From positions 347,186-411,185 of the forward strand of contig JAWNZC010000279.1 in NCBI GenBank assembly GCA_035771165.1: a stretch of DNA of 64,000 bases, given 5' to 3'. The notes beneath the pieces were generated by a model that was not told the DNA's origin, searched no databases, and was given only the letters and a program-made list of their open reading frames with translations. The position numbers were made by a program, and so were the translations under genes. Shown here piece by piece: positions 49,545 through 60,680 of the stretch. Position 1 is the stretch's first letter. Each line of letters begins with the position of its first letter. Source of the DNA: Paragorgia papillata. Its lineage: Eukaryota > Cnidaria > Anthozoa > Scleralcyonacea > Coralliidae.

Positions 49545-49862
49545 TGGCAGAGTCGAAGGCATATTAAAGGCGCTCGAAGCAGCCGCCCTACGACACATTT
49601 ATGACACACATGTCAGACCACGAATCACAGACCTAGGTGTTGATTTTATGGAGGGAGGAATACCGGAGAACCCGGCGAAAAACTCTCGAAGCACAGGAGA
49701 TACCAAGCAAACTCTACTCACATGAGTGTTCCAAGCTCGAGAACGGGATTATTCCCAGACGGTCACCCATCCAAGTACTAACCCCGTCAAACCGGGCTTA
49801 ACATTTGGTGGGAGGCACCGCCCTAACAGCACACGCCACCAGTGCTTCCCTAAACGCGTTGC
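49545..49862 (-). repeat. 5S rRNA-derived SINE or 5S pseudogene
   Basis: On the minus strand, GGTTAGTACTTGGATGGGTG and ACCGTCTGGGAATA (49783-49752) match the 3' half of metazoan 5S rRNA. That is the GTTAGTACTTGGATGGG..GACC..CTGGGAATAcc region with the internal promoter. The 5' half is not conserved. A CCGGAGAACCCGGCGAAAA-type body follows on the other side. This looks like a SINE3-type element rather than a functional 5S gene. Confidence 0.72.
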
Positions 49863-50074
49863 ATATACGTGCCATTAATTTTGTTTAAAAAACTTTACGG
49901 TTCCGAACGGCAGATTCCGCTCTGAGCGGGCGGATACGGGAAATATCCGACCGCTTATGAACTAATCAAATTACAGGATTTCCGTAATCGGACCTCTCAG
50001 CATTGCTGCCATATAATGATATGTATTATTATGATTATTTATTTTTCTGTGACTTCTTCTTATGTTTTTATAAG

Positions 50075-50251
50075 TTGACGGCAACTACGGAAATTGGACC
50101 AAAACACCCTGTAGTCGTTCTTGTGGTAAAGGTTTCGAAATATGGACTCGGGTATGTAACGATCCTTTACCCGAACATGGAGGTAATAATTGCACAAAAC
50201 AGGGCCCGGACCAAGAAATTCGCGCATGCAACATTGTTGTGCCTTGTCCAG
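50075..50251 (+). CDS. TSP1 repeat exon 3 (intact)
   Basis: TTTTTATAAG precedes and CCAG|GTAAGA follows. The exon is 177 bp, phase 1-1, and fully open. It reads DGNYGNWTKTPCSRSCGKGF, EIWTRVCNDPLPEHGGNNC, then EIRACNIVVPCP. Six cysteines fit TSP1 (CS.SCG.G..RVC..P.P..GG..C....C....CP). The extracellular module likely binds matrix or glycans. Its 1-1 phase allows in-frame duplication, which explains three tandem TSP1 exons. Confidence 0.9.
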
Positions 50252-50393
50252 GTAAGAATTTATTTCTGAGTCGACTCTAGTACAGTGATTCTTGATTGCG
50301 ATATCTATCTATCTTGTTTTGTTGTTTTTATATTTTCTTTATACGACCTGGTCGGATGTATCTTTATATCTGCAAAAATCAAAGCGTGTCTGT

Positions 50394-50394
<1 letters not shown>

Positions 50395-50479
<85 letters not shown>

Positions 50480-50480
50480 G

Positions 50481-50511
<31 letters not shown>

Positions 50512-50512
50512 G
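50395..50512. repeat. (TGTC)n microsatellite
   Basis: About 29 tetramers with one GGTC interruption. Confidence 0.97.
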
Positions 50513-50654
50513 TCTATTTGAATAGAGCTACTCCAGTAATCACATTTCAAGGTTATAACATCAGATCCTATGAAATACGAGAAGAACTAAGAATAAAGCT
50601 ATAATGATGTATAAGGTTTTGAATAATGCTGCATTATCTTATCATATAGATAAT

Positions 50655-50968
50655 GGGAGGGTAACTGGATAGGAAACTTAAAACGATGTTACAAAACCGG
50701 AAACGATGTTTGCACAACTTGCTATGGTAATTAAATACACTTATAAGCGGCTAATGTACCTAATGGGTGGTCCCACATGGCCACGATCAGCTATTGCTGA
50801 AATTAAACAAAAGTGTAATATCACTTAAGTGAAATAGTGTCTGATTTTAGCCGTGTGGGACCCAAGTTAGGTGGATTATCCGCTTGTACGGTATAATTAC
50901 CATAGCAAATTGTGCAAACATCGCTTCCGGTTTCGTAACATCGTTTTAAAGTCTGGTTTCCAAGAGCC
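50655..50968. repeat. Foldback element, ~120-bp arms
   Basis: AAAACGATGTTACAAAACCG, GATGTTTGCACAACTTGCTA, TGGTAATTA and GGTGGTCCCACATGGCC are inverted at 50845-50965. Confidence 0.85.
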
Positions 50969-51121
50969 GTAATAGCCGACGGCATGGCTGCGGCAAAGGG
51001 CGACGGTCCAATCATAGACAGTGTTGAATTAGCCAGCAATAAAAAGCTGTATGCGATTGGACCATTGCCTCTTGCCGCAGCCATGCCGCCGGCTCTTACG
51101 GCTATATGGAAACCAGGCTTA
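50949..51121. repeat. Second foldback, ~65-bp arms, GC-rich
   Basis: TCTGGTTTCC, GGCATGGCTGCGGCAA and GACGGTCCAATC are mirrored as GATTGGACC, TTGCCGCAGCCATGCC and GGAAACCAGG. It overlaps the edge of the preceding foldback. Confidence 0.85.
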
Positions 51122-51174
51122 AGTTTCCTAGGGATTTTTGGTGAAGGAAAATTCGAGTGTAGAATATATACATT

Positions 51175-51291
51175 TTAAGACCAAACCGGGACCAGTTGCG
51201 AAAAATGCAACTACACGGGCCTTCCGGCTGGAATTGAACCCACGATCTTGCGATTCCTGTGCACTGCTCTGACCACTGAGCCACGGAGGCC
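51175..51291 (-). repeat. tRNA-derived SINE
   Basis: Minus strand. GGCCTCC (51291) pairs with GGAAGGCC near 51216. Box A is TGGCTCAGTGGTCAGAG (51284-51268); box B is GGGTTCAATTCC (~51241-51230). A non-tRNA body follows (GTAGTTGCATTTTTCGCAAC, TGGTCCCGG). The trailing body and imperfect acceptor make it a SINE, not a tRNA gene. Confidence 0.82.
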
Positions 51292-51299
51292 GTTGCCGA

Positions 51300-51440
51300 G
51301 AGCTTGATTGCGAGTTCTGTATATATATATATTAAGGTGGTAATGCCAGGAGAGAATTGGGTATATTGTAAGTAATATTGGGCATTCCTAGAACATGCTA
51401 TGTAATCGAGTGAAATGCCCAACATTACTTAAGTTTCCTA
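51300..51440. repeat. Small hairpin and short TA tract
   Basis: AGTAATATTGGGCATT (51371) is inverted as AATGCCCAACATTACTT (51414). The TTAAGTTTCCTATCC end at 51427 is the inverse of GGATAGGAAACTTAA at 50659. The block 50657-51443 may therefore be one composite element. Confidence 0.55.
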
Positions 51441-51444
51441 TCCG

Positions 51445-51800
51445 GTTCCCCTTCCATTCTCTATCATCTTATCTTAGAGATTTATTTCAAACCTATCCAA
51501 GTACATTAAATTGCTCTCTAAGACGTAAAGATACTAATGTCCTACTGCCGAATTCGAATACAAGATACTTCAAAAACATTTTCAAATTTTCTGGAGCAAA
51601 GCTATGGAATGAGTTACCTAACGAAATACAACTAGAAAAACTCTTTCACATCATTTAAAAGAAAAATATCATCACACATGCTGTCTGATTAATAACCTAA
51701 ATTGTAAATATATTTTAATTACTGTATATAATTTAATACTTAGTTTCGGTTTGCATGAAAAACAATTTCTGTAAATTGATGTGACTCCAAAATTAAATAA
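51445..51800 (+). pseudogene. LINE 3' end: RT C-terminal tail plus 3' UTR
   Basis: It reads SYLRDLFQTYPSTLNCSLRR, DTNVLLPNSNTRYFKNIF, FSGAKLWNELPNEIQ, which is the conserved C-terminal tail of L2/CR1/Jockey-like RT proteins (T..FK.SF.F.GA.LWN.LP). A stop at 51656 is followed by ~140 bp of 3' UTR leading into (TGTC)n. 5'-truncation is typical of LINE insertions. Confidence 0.82.
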
Positions 51801-51805
51801 ATTTT

Positions 51806-51852
51806 GTCTGTCTGTTTGTCTGTCTGTCTGTCTGCCTGTCTGTCTGTCTGAA

Positions 51853-51924
<72 letters not shown>

Positions 51925-51985
51925 GGTCTGTCTGTCTGTCTGCCTGCCTGCCTGTCTGTCTGTCAGTCAGTCAGTCAGTCATTGA
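51806..51985. repeat. (TGTC)n microsatellite at LINE 3' end
   Basis: A ~180-bp TGTC run with TGCC and CAGT variants towards the end. Confidence 0.97.
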
Positions 51986-52089
51986 GTTGTTCGGTCCGTC
52001 GACAAGTCTGTATGTTTGTTTGTGCGGGTTTCTTTCTATTTATTTATGTCTATCTATAAAATGTTTTATATATTTTTTTTAATCTTTAG

Positions 52090-52216
52090 TTAAATGGAAC
52101 GTTAAGATGATTGGTATCATCACTGGTGCTGGCATTGGTGTGATTATCTTGGTTATTTTCGATTTTTGTGTTTGTTCGTCGACGAAGACGTCGTAAAAAG
52201 AACGACGGTATCGACG
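52090..52216 (+). CDS. Transmembrane and juxtamembrane exon of the receptor (one frame break)
   Basis: AATCTTTAG precedes and GACG|GTAAG follows (phase 1-1). It reads VKWNVKMIGIITGAGIGVII, LVIF, a single-pass hydrophobic helix with a GxxxG-like GAGIG. One extra G near 52161 shifts the frame. In the other frame the helix continues FVFV, then RRRRRRKKNDGID, the basic stop-transfer run of a type I receptor, ending at the donor. Without the shift a stop follows CVCSSTKTS. Cytoplasmic exons should follow, but none was recognised before 64000. Confidence 0.78.
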
Positions 52217-52387
52217 GTAAGTTTTTTTTTAATCTTAAAGTTTAAGGTGATCTACATACAGTTTCGAACTTTTTACATAATATTGGTTTGTTTATGATTT
52301 CACAAAATTTAATACGATGTACCGTGATTGTTTCTTTGTTCTCCTATTTTACACCACCACACATTTTCCGTTAAAGGGTATTGGCAA

Positions 52388-52888
52388 TAAAAATTAAATT
52401 TGTCCCATTTGAAAGAACCCGTCAAATGGTAAAAGAAGACTTTTGTAATTTTTCTGTATCTTTCTTGTGTTTTGGAATATTTCGACCAAAGACAGCGTGC
52501 TGTCCGCCATCTTGTTGTAATATTGGGTCTAATTAACTAGGAAATTGGTGACGTCACAAGCAGGGTAAACCTGATGAAACTACTCCGTGGATGACCAAAT
52601 TTTCACGGAAGGATTTTTAAATGTTGTGGGTCAATTTAAAATGGAAAATAGGGCAACAAAATCGACTTTCTAGCTTATAATGTCATCAGGTCGGCAAGAT
52701 TAAAATTTCACTTTACCCTGCTTATGTCGTCACATGCATATCGAAAATAATTCCAAGAAGGCGGACAGCACGCTGTCTTTGGTCCAAATATTTCCAAAAC
52801 CAAAACAGACGCGAAAAAATTAAATTGTAAAAGGTCTTCTTATACCATTTGGCGAATTCTTTCAAATGAGACAAACTTAATAAAAACG
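52388..52888. mobile_element. TIR element, ~170-bp arms
   Basis: AAATTTGTCCCATTTGAAAG, AAAGACAGCGTGCTGTCCGC and GTGACGTCACAAGCAGGGTA on the left are inverted at 52720-52888. The interior is ~150 bp. Confidence 0.85.
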
Positions 52889-53005
52889 AGTAGAGAAAAA
52901 CTCGACCGCGGTTAGGTTGTGTACCCGTGACCTTCGGTTAACTAGTTTGATGCTCTATCGACTGAACTTGTCAATTAAATTGGGAGCAGCTCGTGGAAAG
53001 ATGGT

Positions 53006-53492
53006 ATTAGAGAGCTTAAGCATACAGGCGTTTTACAGCCACGGACGGCGATTGGATTCAATAGCATTTTTCATTCAAAACAATGATAATGAGCAATTTA
53101 AAATTCCAAGAGCAAAGAGAACGCCGTCGTCGTTCTACACAAGACGTATTTGAGAGCATTTTCACGTTCTTGAGACGATGGGAACATCTAGAACGTTGAG
53201 GCCTGTCATCGTTGTTTTACTACAATAGACATGCTTTTAAAGTAGAAAACTTGTATTTTAAGGGGGATAATTTCATTACATTACAATATAAAATAAAGGA
53301 TCTGTATTTTTATATAAAGATGAAAATTTAAGCTTATGAGCTAACAGTTTAGATATGTGATTATTCATAGCCTTTGTTTTGGGGGAAAAAGTCTTATCAA
53401 AGAATGCGCGGTTCAGTAGTTCTGTATTGCATTCCGGTTCTTCCGGTCACCGTCCGTGTCTCAAAAACGCCTGTATGCTTAAGCTCTCTAAT
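53006..53492. mobile_element. TIR element (~487 bp)
   Basis: ATTAGAGAGCTTAAGCATAC, AGGCGTTTT is inverted at the right end. TIRs of ~48 bp extend to CACGGACGG / CCGTCCGTG. No target duplication is evident. Confidence 0.82.
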
Positions 53493-54760
53493 GACACAGG
53501 GACGGCGCAGGTCGCGTCGTAGATACTTAAAAAAACTATCTTAATTTTGGAAGCTATATAAAGAGACATAATTATCTAAAATATAAAATAGTGATGTTTA
53601 AAATTTTAAATAAAATTATTACTGTTACTTTATTATATAAATTTATTATTACATTTAACGTTAATTAAACAATAAGTTATAATCAGACATCAGTGTACAA
53701 ATGGAAAATATTACGAGAAGGTTCTTCGTTTGAAAGTGAAAATGCAGTCATGTGATTGCATTCTTCATGTGACTTTTAATTTTATGTGACTGGCCTTTCT
53801 TTGGTTAGTTTTATAACACTGTAATAGCTCCACACACGAGCTGTAAGTCTTTTTTCGCCGATTTCAAAACATCGAGAGGAGTGGTGGAATATATATATAC
53901 GAACTACGAAGCGAAGCCGAATATTTTTAAGGAACTTCGAAGTAATTGAAATTGAATATAAAAAATTTCTTTTAACTTACTTCACAAATCAAATTGTATA
54001 GTTATTATAAGTTATTTGCACTGGTTATTTGGAATTGTTAGCCAATCTAATTGTTATCACACGGGAGACTACTTTCATTGTATGCTTATTAATTTTGTCC
54101 TGGTGCAAGTCAACGCTACCTCTCTGGCCTTTTAAGAGTTTTCTTTTTCCATAAAAATTTGTTGATGGATGAGCAGTATGGCTACTAATAATATCTCTTA
54201 TAATGATGTTTTGGTGTGTAGTATCACTGTATATTTTTTACTCTGTTAGGCTCAATGGGGTTAGAGCGATCCACAGGCGATCAACACGCTTTGGGTTTGA
54301 TTGCCCGCTTTGGGGAATCTCAAAACTTAATTTTCAAATTTAATTCTCAAAAAAACTAAATAATACATTTGAGTAAAATAGCTGGAATGAACATTCTACA
54401 GGCAATTCTCATATCCAAACTAAGGTAGAATAGTATTTTCTTCCACTTAAAATCAGGTTTATTTTAGATTGCAAGAAATAAAATTTTATTTATAAATTTA
54501 ATCTTTAAGACAACTACATGTAAAGTTTTACTAACATTATTCTTTGTTCCAATAAACATTTCATAACCTGGATACACTGCGAGTATATAGTCAGGTCGAT
54601 TGATCCCAATGTCCTTAAAATTTTGTAAGATTGTGTTCCGATACGCAGTTTTACATATTTTAAGCCACAACTATTATCGGTGTGCTCGAACCAGGCGTAG
54701 AATTCAACGGTAATTGAATCCCCATCTCATGGCGCGCACAATTATATCAAAATTTGACAA
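53493..54760. other. No feature supported
   Basis: AT-rich sequence with a short (AT)n at ~53893. No exon or repeat structure is recognised. Confidence 0.4.
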
Positions 54761-54761
54761 G

Positions 54762-54966
54762 CGATGGGAATAGCCCGTCACCAGGCCACTGCCGAAGGGA
54801 ATAGTTCAAACACCAACGTGCTTATTGTAAACATTCTTGAATTCCATAAAAACCTTGGTATACCCAAACTTCAGTTGTTACCTCGGATTACGATCGATTT
54901 GGTTGGAGAAGAAAACGCGCCCTGGATGGTAGGGAACAGTGGATGAGTTTGGGCGTTCATCATGCG
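54762..54966 (+). CDS. Unrecognised candidate exon
   Basis: TTTGACAAG precedes an open frame from ATG 54764: MGIARHQATAEGNSSNTNVL, IVNILEFHKNLGIP, ITIDLVGEENAPW, stop at 54946. A +1 shift near the stop continues MSLGVHHAYDVLQRV to a GTAAGT donor near 54987. Composition is unlike the AT-driven frames around it. I cannot assign a family. It could be a host exon with one indel or a transposon relic. Confidence 0.25.
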
Positions 54967-55429
54967 TATGATGTTTTGCAGCGTGTCAGTAAGTGTATTT
55001 ATGCCATACAAACAAACTGAAGAATGTTCAGGAAAACTGACAAAGATGAAGGCAAATTAAGTGGAGAAGAACCCAATTCGACGAGACAAGCACTCCTATT
55101 TACAACAGTTTGGAAAGAGTATCGGTTGTGAAGCACAGGCCACAAAAAGAAACCGCAAATAAACAATATAGAGTAAAAAAAGAAGAAATGAAAAATAACT
55201 AGATAATGAATAATGTTTGGCCATTTTTTCCAACATAAGAAATTTGCACTTAATCGGAATGGATAATTCACCATAAAAACAAAAGGGAAAGTCTTCAGTT
55301 GTTATCAGAATATATCCTGAAACTGAAAATATTCCAGCTAAATTAACCTTAGGGTATGTTTATCACACATTAAGTGTGTTCCTCATTACACACCTTTTAA
55401 AAATGTTCCAAAACACTAACCTCAAACTT

Positions 55430-56160
55430 AAGTTCTTCGTGTAAGGTTGGCAGGATCATTTTGCAGTAAAGCGCTTCTCAATTACTCAGAATTTTTGCCA
55501 CAACAACAAAAATAGATATCGTTGGAAAGCTGTTAAATTTGTTTGATTTATATATATAGTCTAAGATTTTTGCGTTGTAAACTACACACCAATAATAGCT
55601 GTTGGGTAGACTCAGGGCGACTCAAGTAAATAATCGTCTTTATTTTTGTTCTAAAATCTTTTTTGGCAGTTCACAATTCCGAGATAAATTTCCAGCATAA
55701 AACGGTTCGTTTGTTTCTTTGCTGTCAGTGTTTTATATGTCGAGTTTTGCTGACTTTATTGGACGACCAAATTTGGAATAAATGCTGTTTTTCGACCAAC
55801 ATTCCAACAAAATATAAAGTCATAAAATCTGAAACCAGGCAATAAATGGAAAAAACCCCAAAAAAACCGGACACCGTTTTGCTGGAAATTTCATCTCGAA
55901 ATCGTAACGGCGAAGAATTTTTTTCAACACAAATGAAATCGCTTTGTTTCTTAAGTCCGCCCCCGAGTGAGAGCATTATTGGCTTATGTTTATCGCGGGA
56001 ATCAAATACAACATTGTATTCTACACAACATTAATAGCTTTCTAAAACGATAATCTATTTTACTTTTTGTGGCATAAATCCCTGACCGAATTGAAGAGCG
56101 CTTCTTACCGAAATGGACTCTGCAAACCGAAGACCTTAAGATGAGTTAAAATTGTTACCA
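55430..56160. mobile_element. Degenerate TIR element
   Basis: AAGCGCTTCTCAATTACTCA, TTTTTGCCACAACAACAAAA and ATAGATATCGTTGGAAAGCT on the left correspond to the inverse of 56025-56140. The arms are ~115 bp and clearly diverged. Confidence 0.65.
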
Positions 56161-56487
56161 AAACAGAGTGTTGATAATGTATTCAGCACACCTTTTTTAA
56201 GGTGTCAGGCTTTGTCGTAGCATTTTTCTTTGAATTAGTTCTTCATTTCGCTTTTTAAACAAGTAATTAAACCATGATAAATTATGACACAATATTGTTT
56301 ATCTTAGAATACGAGCTAGAGCATGCTGCATACAAGTTACGATTTGTCGTTTGGTTTTGGTATTAATTTGATAGAAGTTTATCAAAATCTACTTTATCAA
56401 ATTATTGTTAAATGGTTTATATATTAATTTAATAAGTGATAAATAGCTCTAATAATACTAACACAAAATTTATAGAAACTTTGAAAC

Positions 56488-56790
56488 TTTTTACCGGGCA
56501 TGGTTGCCATTTGGGGAACTTATTACTTTTACTCTGACTAAAGGCCAGTACGATTTTTACTTTCGTCAAATGTGGGGACCTCCTGAGTAATCTTACGGTA
56601 AATGGTTTTTTTAAAGGACTATGTCCCACTAACCCTTTACCGGGCTTGGTTTATTTGGCAATTTGGTAACTTATTACTTTTACCGCTAGGCTATCGCCCA
56701 GACTCGGATTTTATCTGGTCAAGTGGATGGGAACCCTTCTTGTAATCTGCCCCGGTATAAAGCTGTGTTAAAGTGCTATATATGGGGACG
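56488..56790 (+). repeat. Diverged ~150-bp tandem duplication
   Basis: TTTACCGGGC.TGGTT..GGCAATTTGG..AACTTATTACTTTTAC occurs at ~56490 and ~56636. Confidence 0.6.
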
Positions 56791-56799
56791 CGTGATTGA

Positions 56800-58960
56800 A
56801 TTCTGGAACCGTTATTGAGGAAAATTACTGTGCCGCACTCCTAGCACCTGATTATCAAAAAAGAAGTTTTCAGTGATAATGGAGCGGTTACTGCAGCTAG
56901 AGCATTTTGGCCTTAAATTCTTTAGATAGCCATCGTCACTAGAAAGCTTCAAATCTCACTAAGTTGCCGATTAAAGTGGGGTCATTACCGGGGTCCTTGT
57001 GAAGCAGGTCTTTTTTATTGGATTATATGTACTTTTAATATTGGCATTATTATGTATGTTATTTTATTGAAGGATTTATTTGTAGTCTTATTGTATTTTG
57101 TTAATACTTCATCCTTCTATATTTTCTTTGTTTTTTAACCACTTGAAATTTTTATCCGTGCTTTAAATAAAAGTTGCATGTTTTTACCTTCCTCATCTTT
57201 TTATCTTATCTTTCCTCCGTATTATAAATTTTAGGCCCAAAATGGGAGAAGAGATCACTTAATATAGAGAATTAACTAAAATTCAAAACCAACTTGCGTA
57301 TGTAAGCGATTTTCTATTAAATGGTAGTTATTGTTGACAAGAAAATAAAACGTACTTTTAATCCCGCCCCCCTCCGGACAAAGAGGGGCTGGAGGCCTAT
57401 TTTTTATCTTATTATTTTTAATTAAATGGGTGGGAAATTTGAGAATATCACATGACCCGTGCGGAAGATGCAAATTTTATCTTTGGGTGTTCGGTTATAT
57501 CGTTCACGGAGTCAGGAAAGATGTTACCAACACGGAGAAGATAAAAGTCGTTATATATAAGGGCTATGTAAATATTCTGTTTATTCCAAACAACTGACAC
57601 GGAACGATCTTAAAATAAGGTTAATACAAGCACCAAAATTGTGATAGCAATAGTTTGAATAAAACTGGAAAACTGGCAATCAACAAAAACTAGCTGCGGC
57701 CGCGAAAATACGGCAGGAAAATGGAACTGAGGCATGAATTGGTTTCCGATTGGCCAAAACGACCAAAGGATGGTCTAACGCGGCATTTTATTCATATCAT
57801 AACTTAATGTAGGAAGAAAACTACATACTCAGGTTAATATCAGTTACTCTGTCTTGGTCTAGCCGCCAGGCGATCGTCTGAAGGGAGACATTTGGATAGT
57901 ATAAGGTTGAAGATTTTCTTTTATCTTTAAGAATAGTCCTGATAATTCTCGAAGGGATTATTGTGCACTACAGTATTACTGGAAATCTGCGGGGCAAAAC
58001 CAAAAATGCCGGCCAGTAAATCAGTTTTGTTCATAAACAAGGCTGATGTAAATACATTCTTCTTATGCATAAGTTGGCATAGTCCCTATGAATTATATTT
58101 GTCTGGAGACGCGGCGAAACGTCAAAGCGGGTTATAAATGAGCACAATTTAGGTTGAGGGTGGCAAATAAGGTGCACAAATCTTTTGTTTTACGTTCAGT
58201 AATATTTATAAAGCAACGCTGACTATTGGTTGATTGCTTCATATATACCAAAATTACAATGTGTTTAGCAAGCGTTGAGGTGAAATAAGGTGCACAAACA
58301 GTGAACAAAAACCTAGAACAAAGACTTTGGTCGCATTTCCAGGACAATTTTATTTCTTCGATCTATGGGAACTTATGATAAGTGTAAGCCCAGCAACTGT
58401 TGTCAAGAGCCATTACTGCAAGTTGCTCTGAGACAATTAGAAAACACTGTCATACCCAAATCACTTGTTTTTTTACTTATAAATGCAAAAGCACTAAAAC
58501 TTACTTGATTATGAATGAGGCACTTTTTAACAAAACGTTTTCACAGTTTGTATGGGAAGTACGTCAGATGATACCAAAATGTGCCTTAATTGGGACTCAT
58601 GTTTATTTGGGAAAAAAATAAACTAACGGAAACATTATTTGAAAAAAAGCTGTTGGCACAGACCCATAGTTGGATTCTAGGCACGCTGGGCTTAAATTTT
58701 ATTTTTGGTGTGTGTGTGTTTTTTGCTTCAGTCTAATGCTGAGGTCTAGGGTAACCAATACTGGTTTGGAATATATTTCTTTTTAATACGTTGTTTTTTA
58801 GCTATCATCATTTCCAAGCATCGTCCTGTACGCAGGACATAAGAGATCCACGGGCATTTCCGTTGTAAAACTTACGAAACAAACGCGCTTGGTTTTGCAG
58901 CGTTTCAGAGCGATACAATCTTGCCAATGAAACAACACAGGTTACTAAAGTCCAGTATGG
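56800..58960. other. No feature supported
   Basis: Short frames only, including 58400-58621 (unrecognised, no splice context). Confidence 0.4.
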
Positions 58961-58971
58961 GATTAAACCAA

Positions 58972-59302
58972 TAGACTCCCTTCATCTCTTCCACAAATTC
59001 TTTTATATGACTGGTCGTAATCCCGGCGTGGCGATGAGCTTTCATCATCTAATTGGAGATTGAATAAGGCGAAAAGGGCTGGCAATATTGCATAAAGGAA
59101 CAGGCGAAGTCTATAGCCTGCTTCGAATAACGCCCCAGTTATTACTCTCTCTTCCGAATCGGTTGGGTCGAGTGTAGTAGGTGGTAGTCCATGTAAACGG
59201 GGGATTACGTCCTTCGGTGGTATTACTATTACCTGAATGATACCTTGCTTGAGATAAATACGACCATATTTCTCTGTGAGCCTGTTCTAGCCGTCGCGTT
59301 TT
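58972..59302 (-). CDS. Unrecognised open frame, possible membrane-protein exon
   Basis: On the minus strand a ~108-codon frame without an ATG begins after GGCTAG (acceptor-like). It reads NRLTEKYGRIYLKQGIIQVI, PPKDVIPRLHGLPPTTLDP, TDSEERVITGALFEAGYRLR, LFLYAILPALFAFLNLQ, LDDESSSPRRDY, ending at TAA. One hydrophobic helix sits between an acidic segment and a polar tail. Composition is more balanced than in random AT-rich frames. No family is recognised. It could be a host exon on the opposite strand or a transposon fragment. Confidence 0.3.
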
Positions 59303-60640
59303 CTAACACTTCTTTTTGTGTCTGCTAGGAGAATGACAATTTTAAAAGTAATCAAGTCGGTGAGTTTTGCTTGTACTTGTAGAGCAGCTGAGTTTCAACC
59401 GTTGTTCTCCAGATAGTTACGATCCTTTCGCTCAATCGTTGGCAAAACCAATTGTCAAGAAAACTAAATTAAACAAATTTTGCATGTATAATTTTAAAAC
59501 TAACAACAATAAAAGGTTAGAGTAGTAAAGGTGCGTTCGACACTAAGTCGTAAGGAAGTCATCTTTGCAAAGTGTGAAATTAAAATAACTAAAACAATCT
59601 TGTTGCTATCGCCACTCGTGTGTTTTATTTGTAGGACATATTTTGCACTTTACGATAGGGTTGCCTTTTTGACCTGAAAACCTATTAATATTTTCGACCT
59701 AAATAACTGGCTTTAGGGCACGGATTTAGAAACCAGTTTATAATGCCGCGTAATAATGTATTCTCGCTTAAAATACAAATCCATTTTTGCTATGGAGTAA
59801 AATTTTTATAGTTATTATGAAAATTTATATACATGGTTTAGAGGGAAACTTCGACACAGGGCAGTTTTTATGTTTTTGTTTAGGTAAGTTATAGAAATAT
59901 GTTGCACTTTCACGAGTTTCTGAACATTTTGTATGTTATGCTATATTAAAGGCAATCATTCAATAACAAACATTTCGGTTCAACCTAGTTGGAACTCCCC
60001 CAACACCGCTGCCAAACGTTTTACGCATGCTCGACGTCCGAGGCTCGCCACCTCAAAAAAAGGAGCAGGGAAAACACTGAAAGATTTGGACTGTCCGAGA
60101 GTACGACACAAAAGCTTAAAATTATAAGTATACTACCAAAAAGATAAGGTAGGTTAACTTGTGCATGGATTCTTTGTCGAATATTGTAAACCGATTCTGA
60201 AAATGACCCCTTCGTAATTTTCATTACCCTTTTTTAAAAACACAACATGAATAGTCGAGTTCTTACTTAAATCTTTCACTGTCTGGTTGTTGGTTGCCCA
60301 CGGCTAGTTCCCATCTTTCTCTTGTAATGGTTTATTCTAGCAAATTCACGCATGCGCCAACATGGTTTTGGTAGCGGTGTCGTTGTCGAAAAACTAGTAT
60401 AAAAATCCACTGGAACTAGATTAGCCGTGCTCTTTAAATAGTAAATAAATAAAGCTTCTGAAAACAAAGACATTCGTTCACCTTCAGGTACCTTTCAACA
60501 TGGAATCGTACGTTTTATTATTAACCGCGTGAAGTTTGCCGGGTGTGGGTTTCCAAACTATGTTTATTTTTAGTAATCGGAAATATAGTCACGGTTTGAG
60601 GGTTACTGCCGGAAAATATGGAAGGTAGTATTTCTAAAAC
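59303..60640. other. No feature supported
   Basis: Short frames on both strands without recognisable domains. Confidence 0.4.
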
Positions 60641-60680
60641 GTTTTCCCGAGCGAAGGCCCTTCGTCAGATTGTTATTTCA
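60620..60680 (-). ncRNA. Hammerhead-like PLE 3' end relic
   Basis: On the minus strand, CUGACGA (60668-60662), GGGC-CUUC-GCUC, then GGGAAAACG (to ~60641) and TTTTAGAAATACTACC. CTGACGAAGGGC..GAAACG is the usual form of Penelope-like 3' ends. Here one or two extra bases before GAAA spoil the core. No RT sequence adjoins it. Confidence 0.45.

Noticed and set aside
49752..49783. Functional 5S rRNA gene
   Set aside because: Only the 3' half resembles 5S; the 5' half and terminal stem are not conserved.
51218..51291. Functional tRNA gene
   Set aside because: The tRNA-like head has imperfect stems and is followed by a SINE body.
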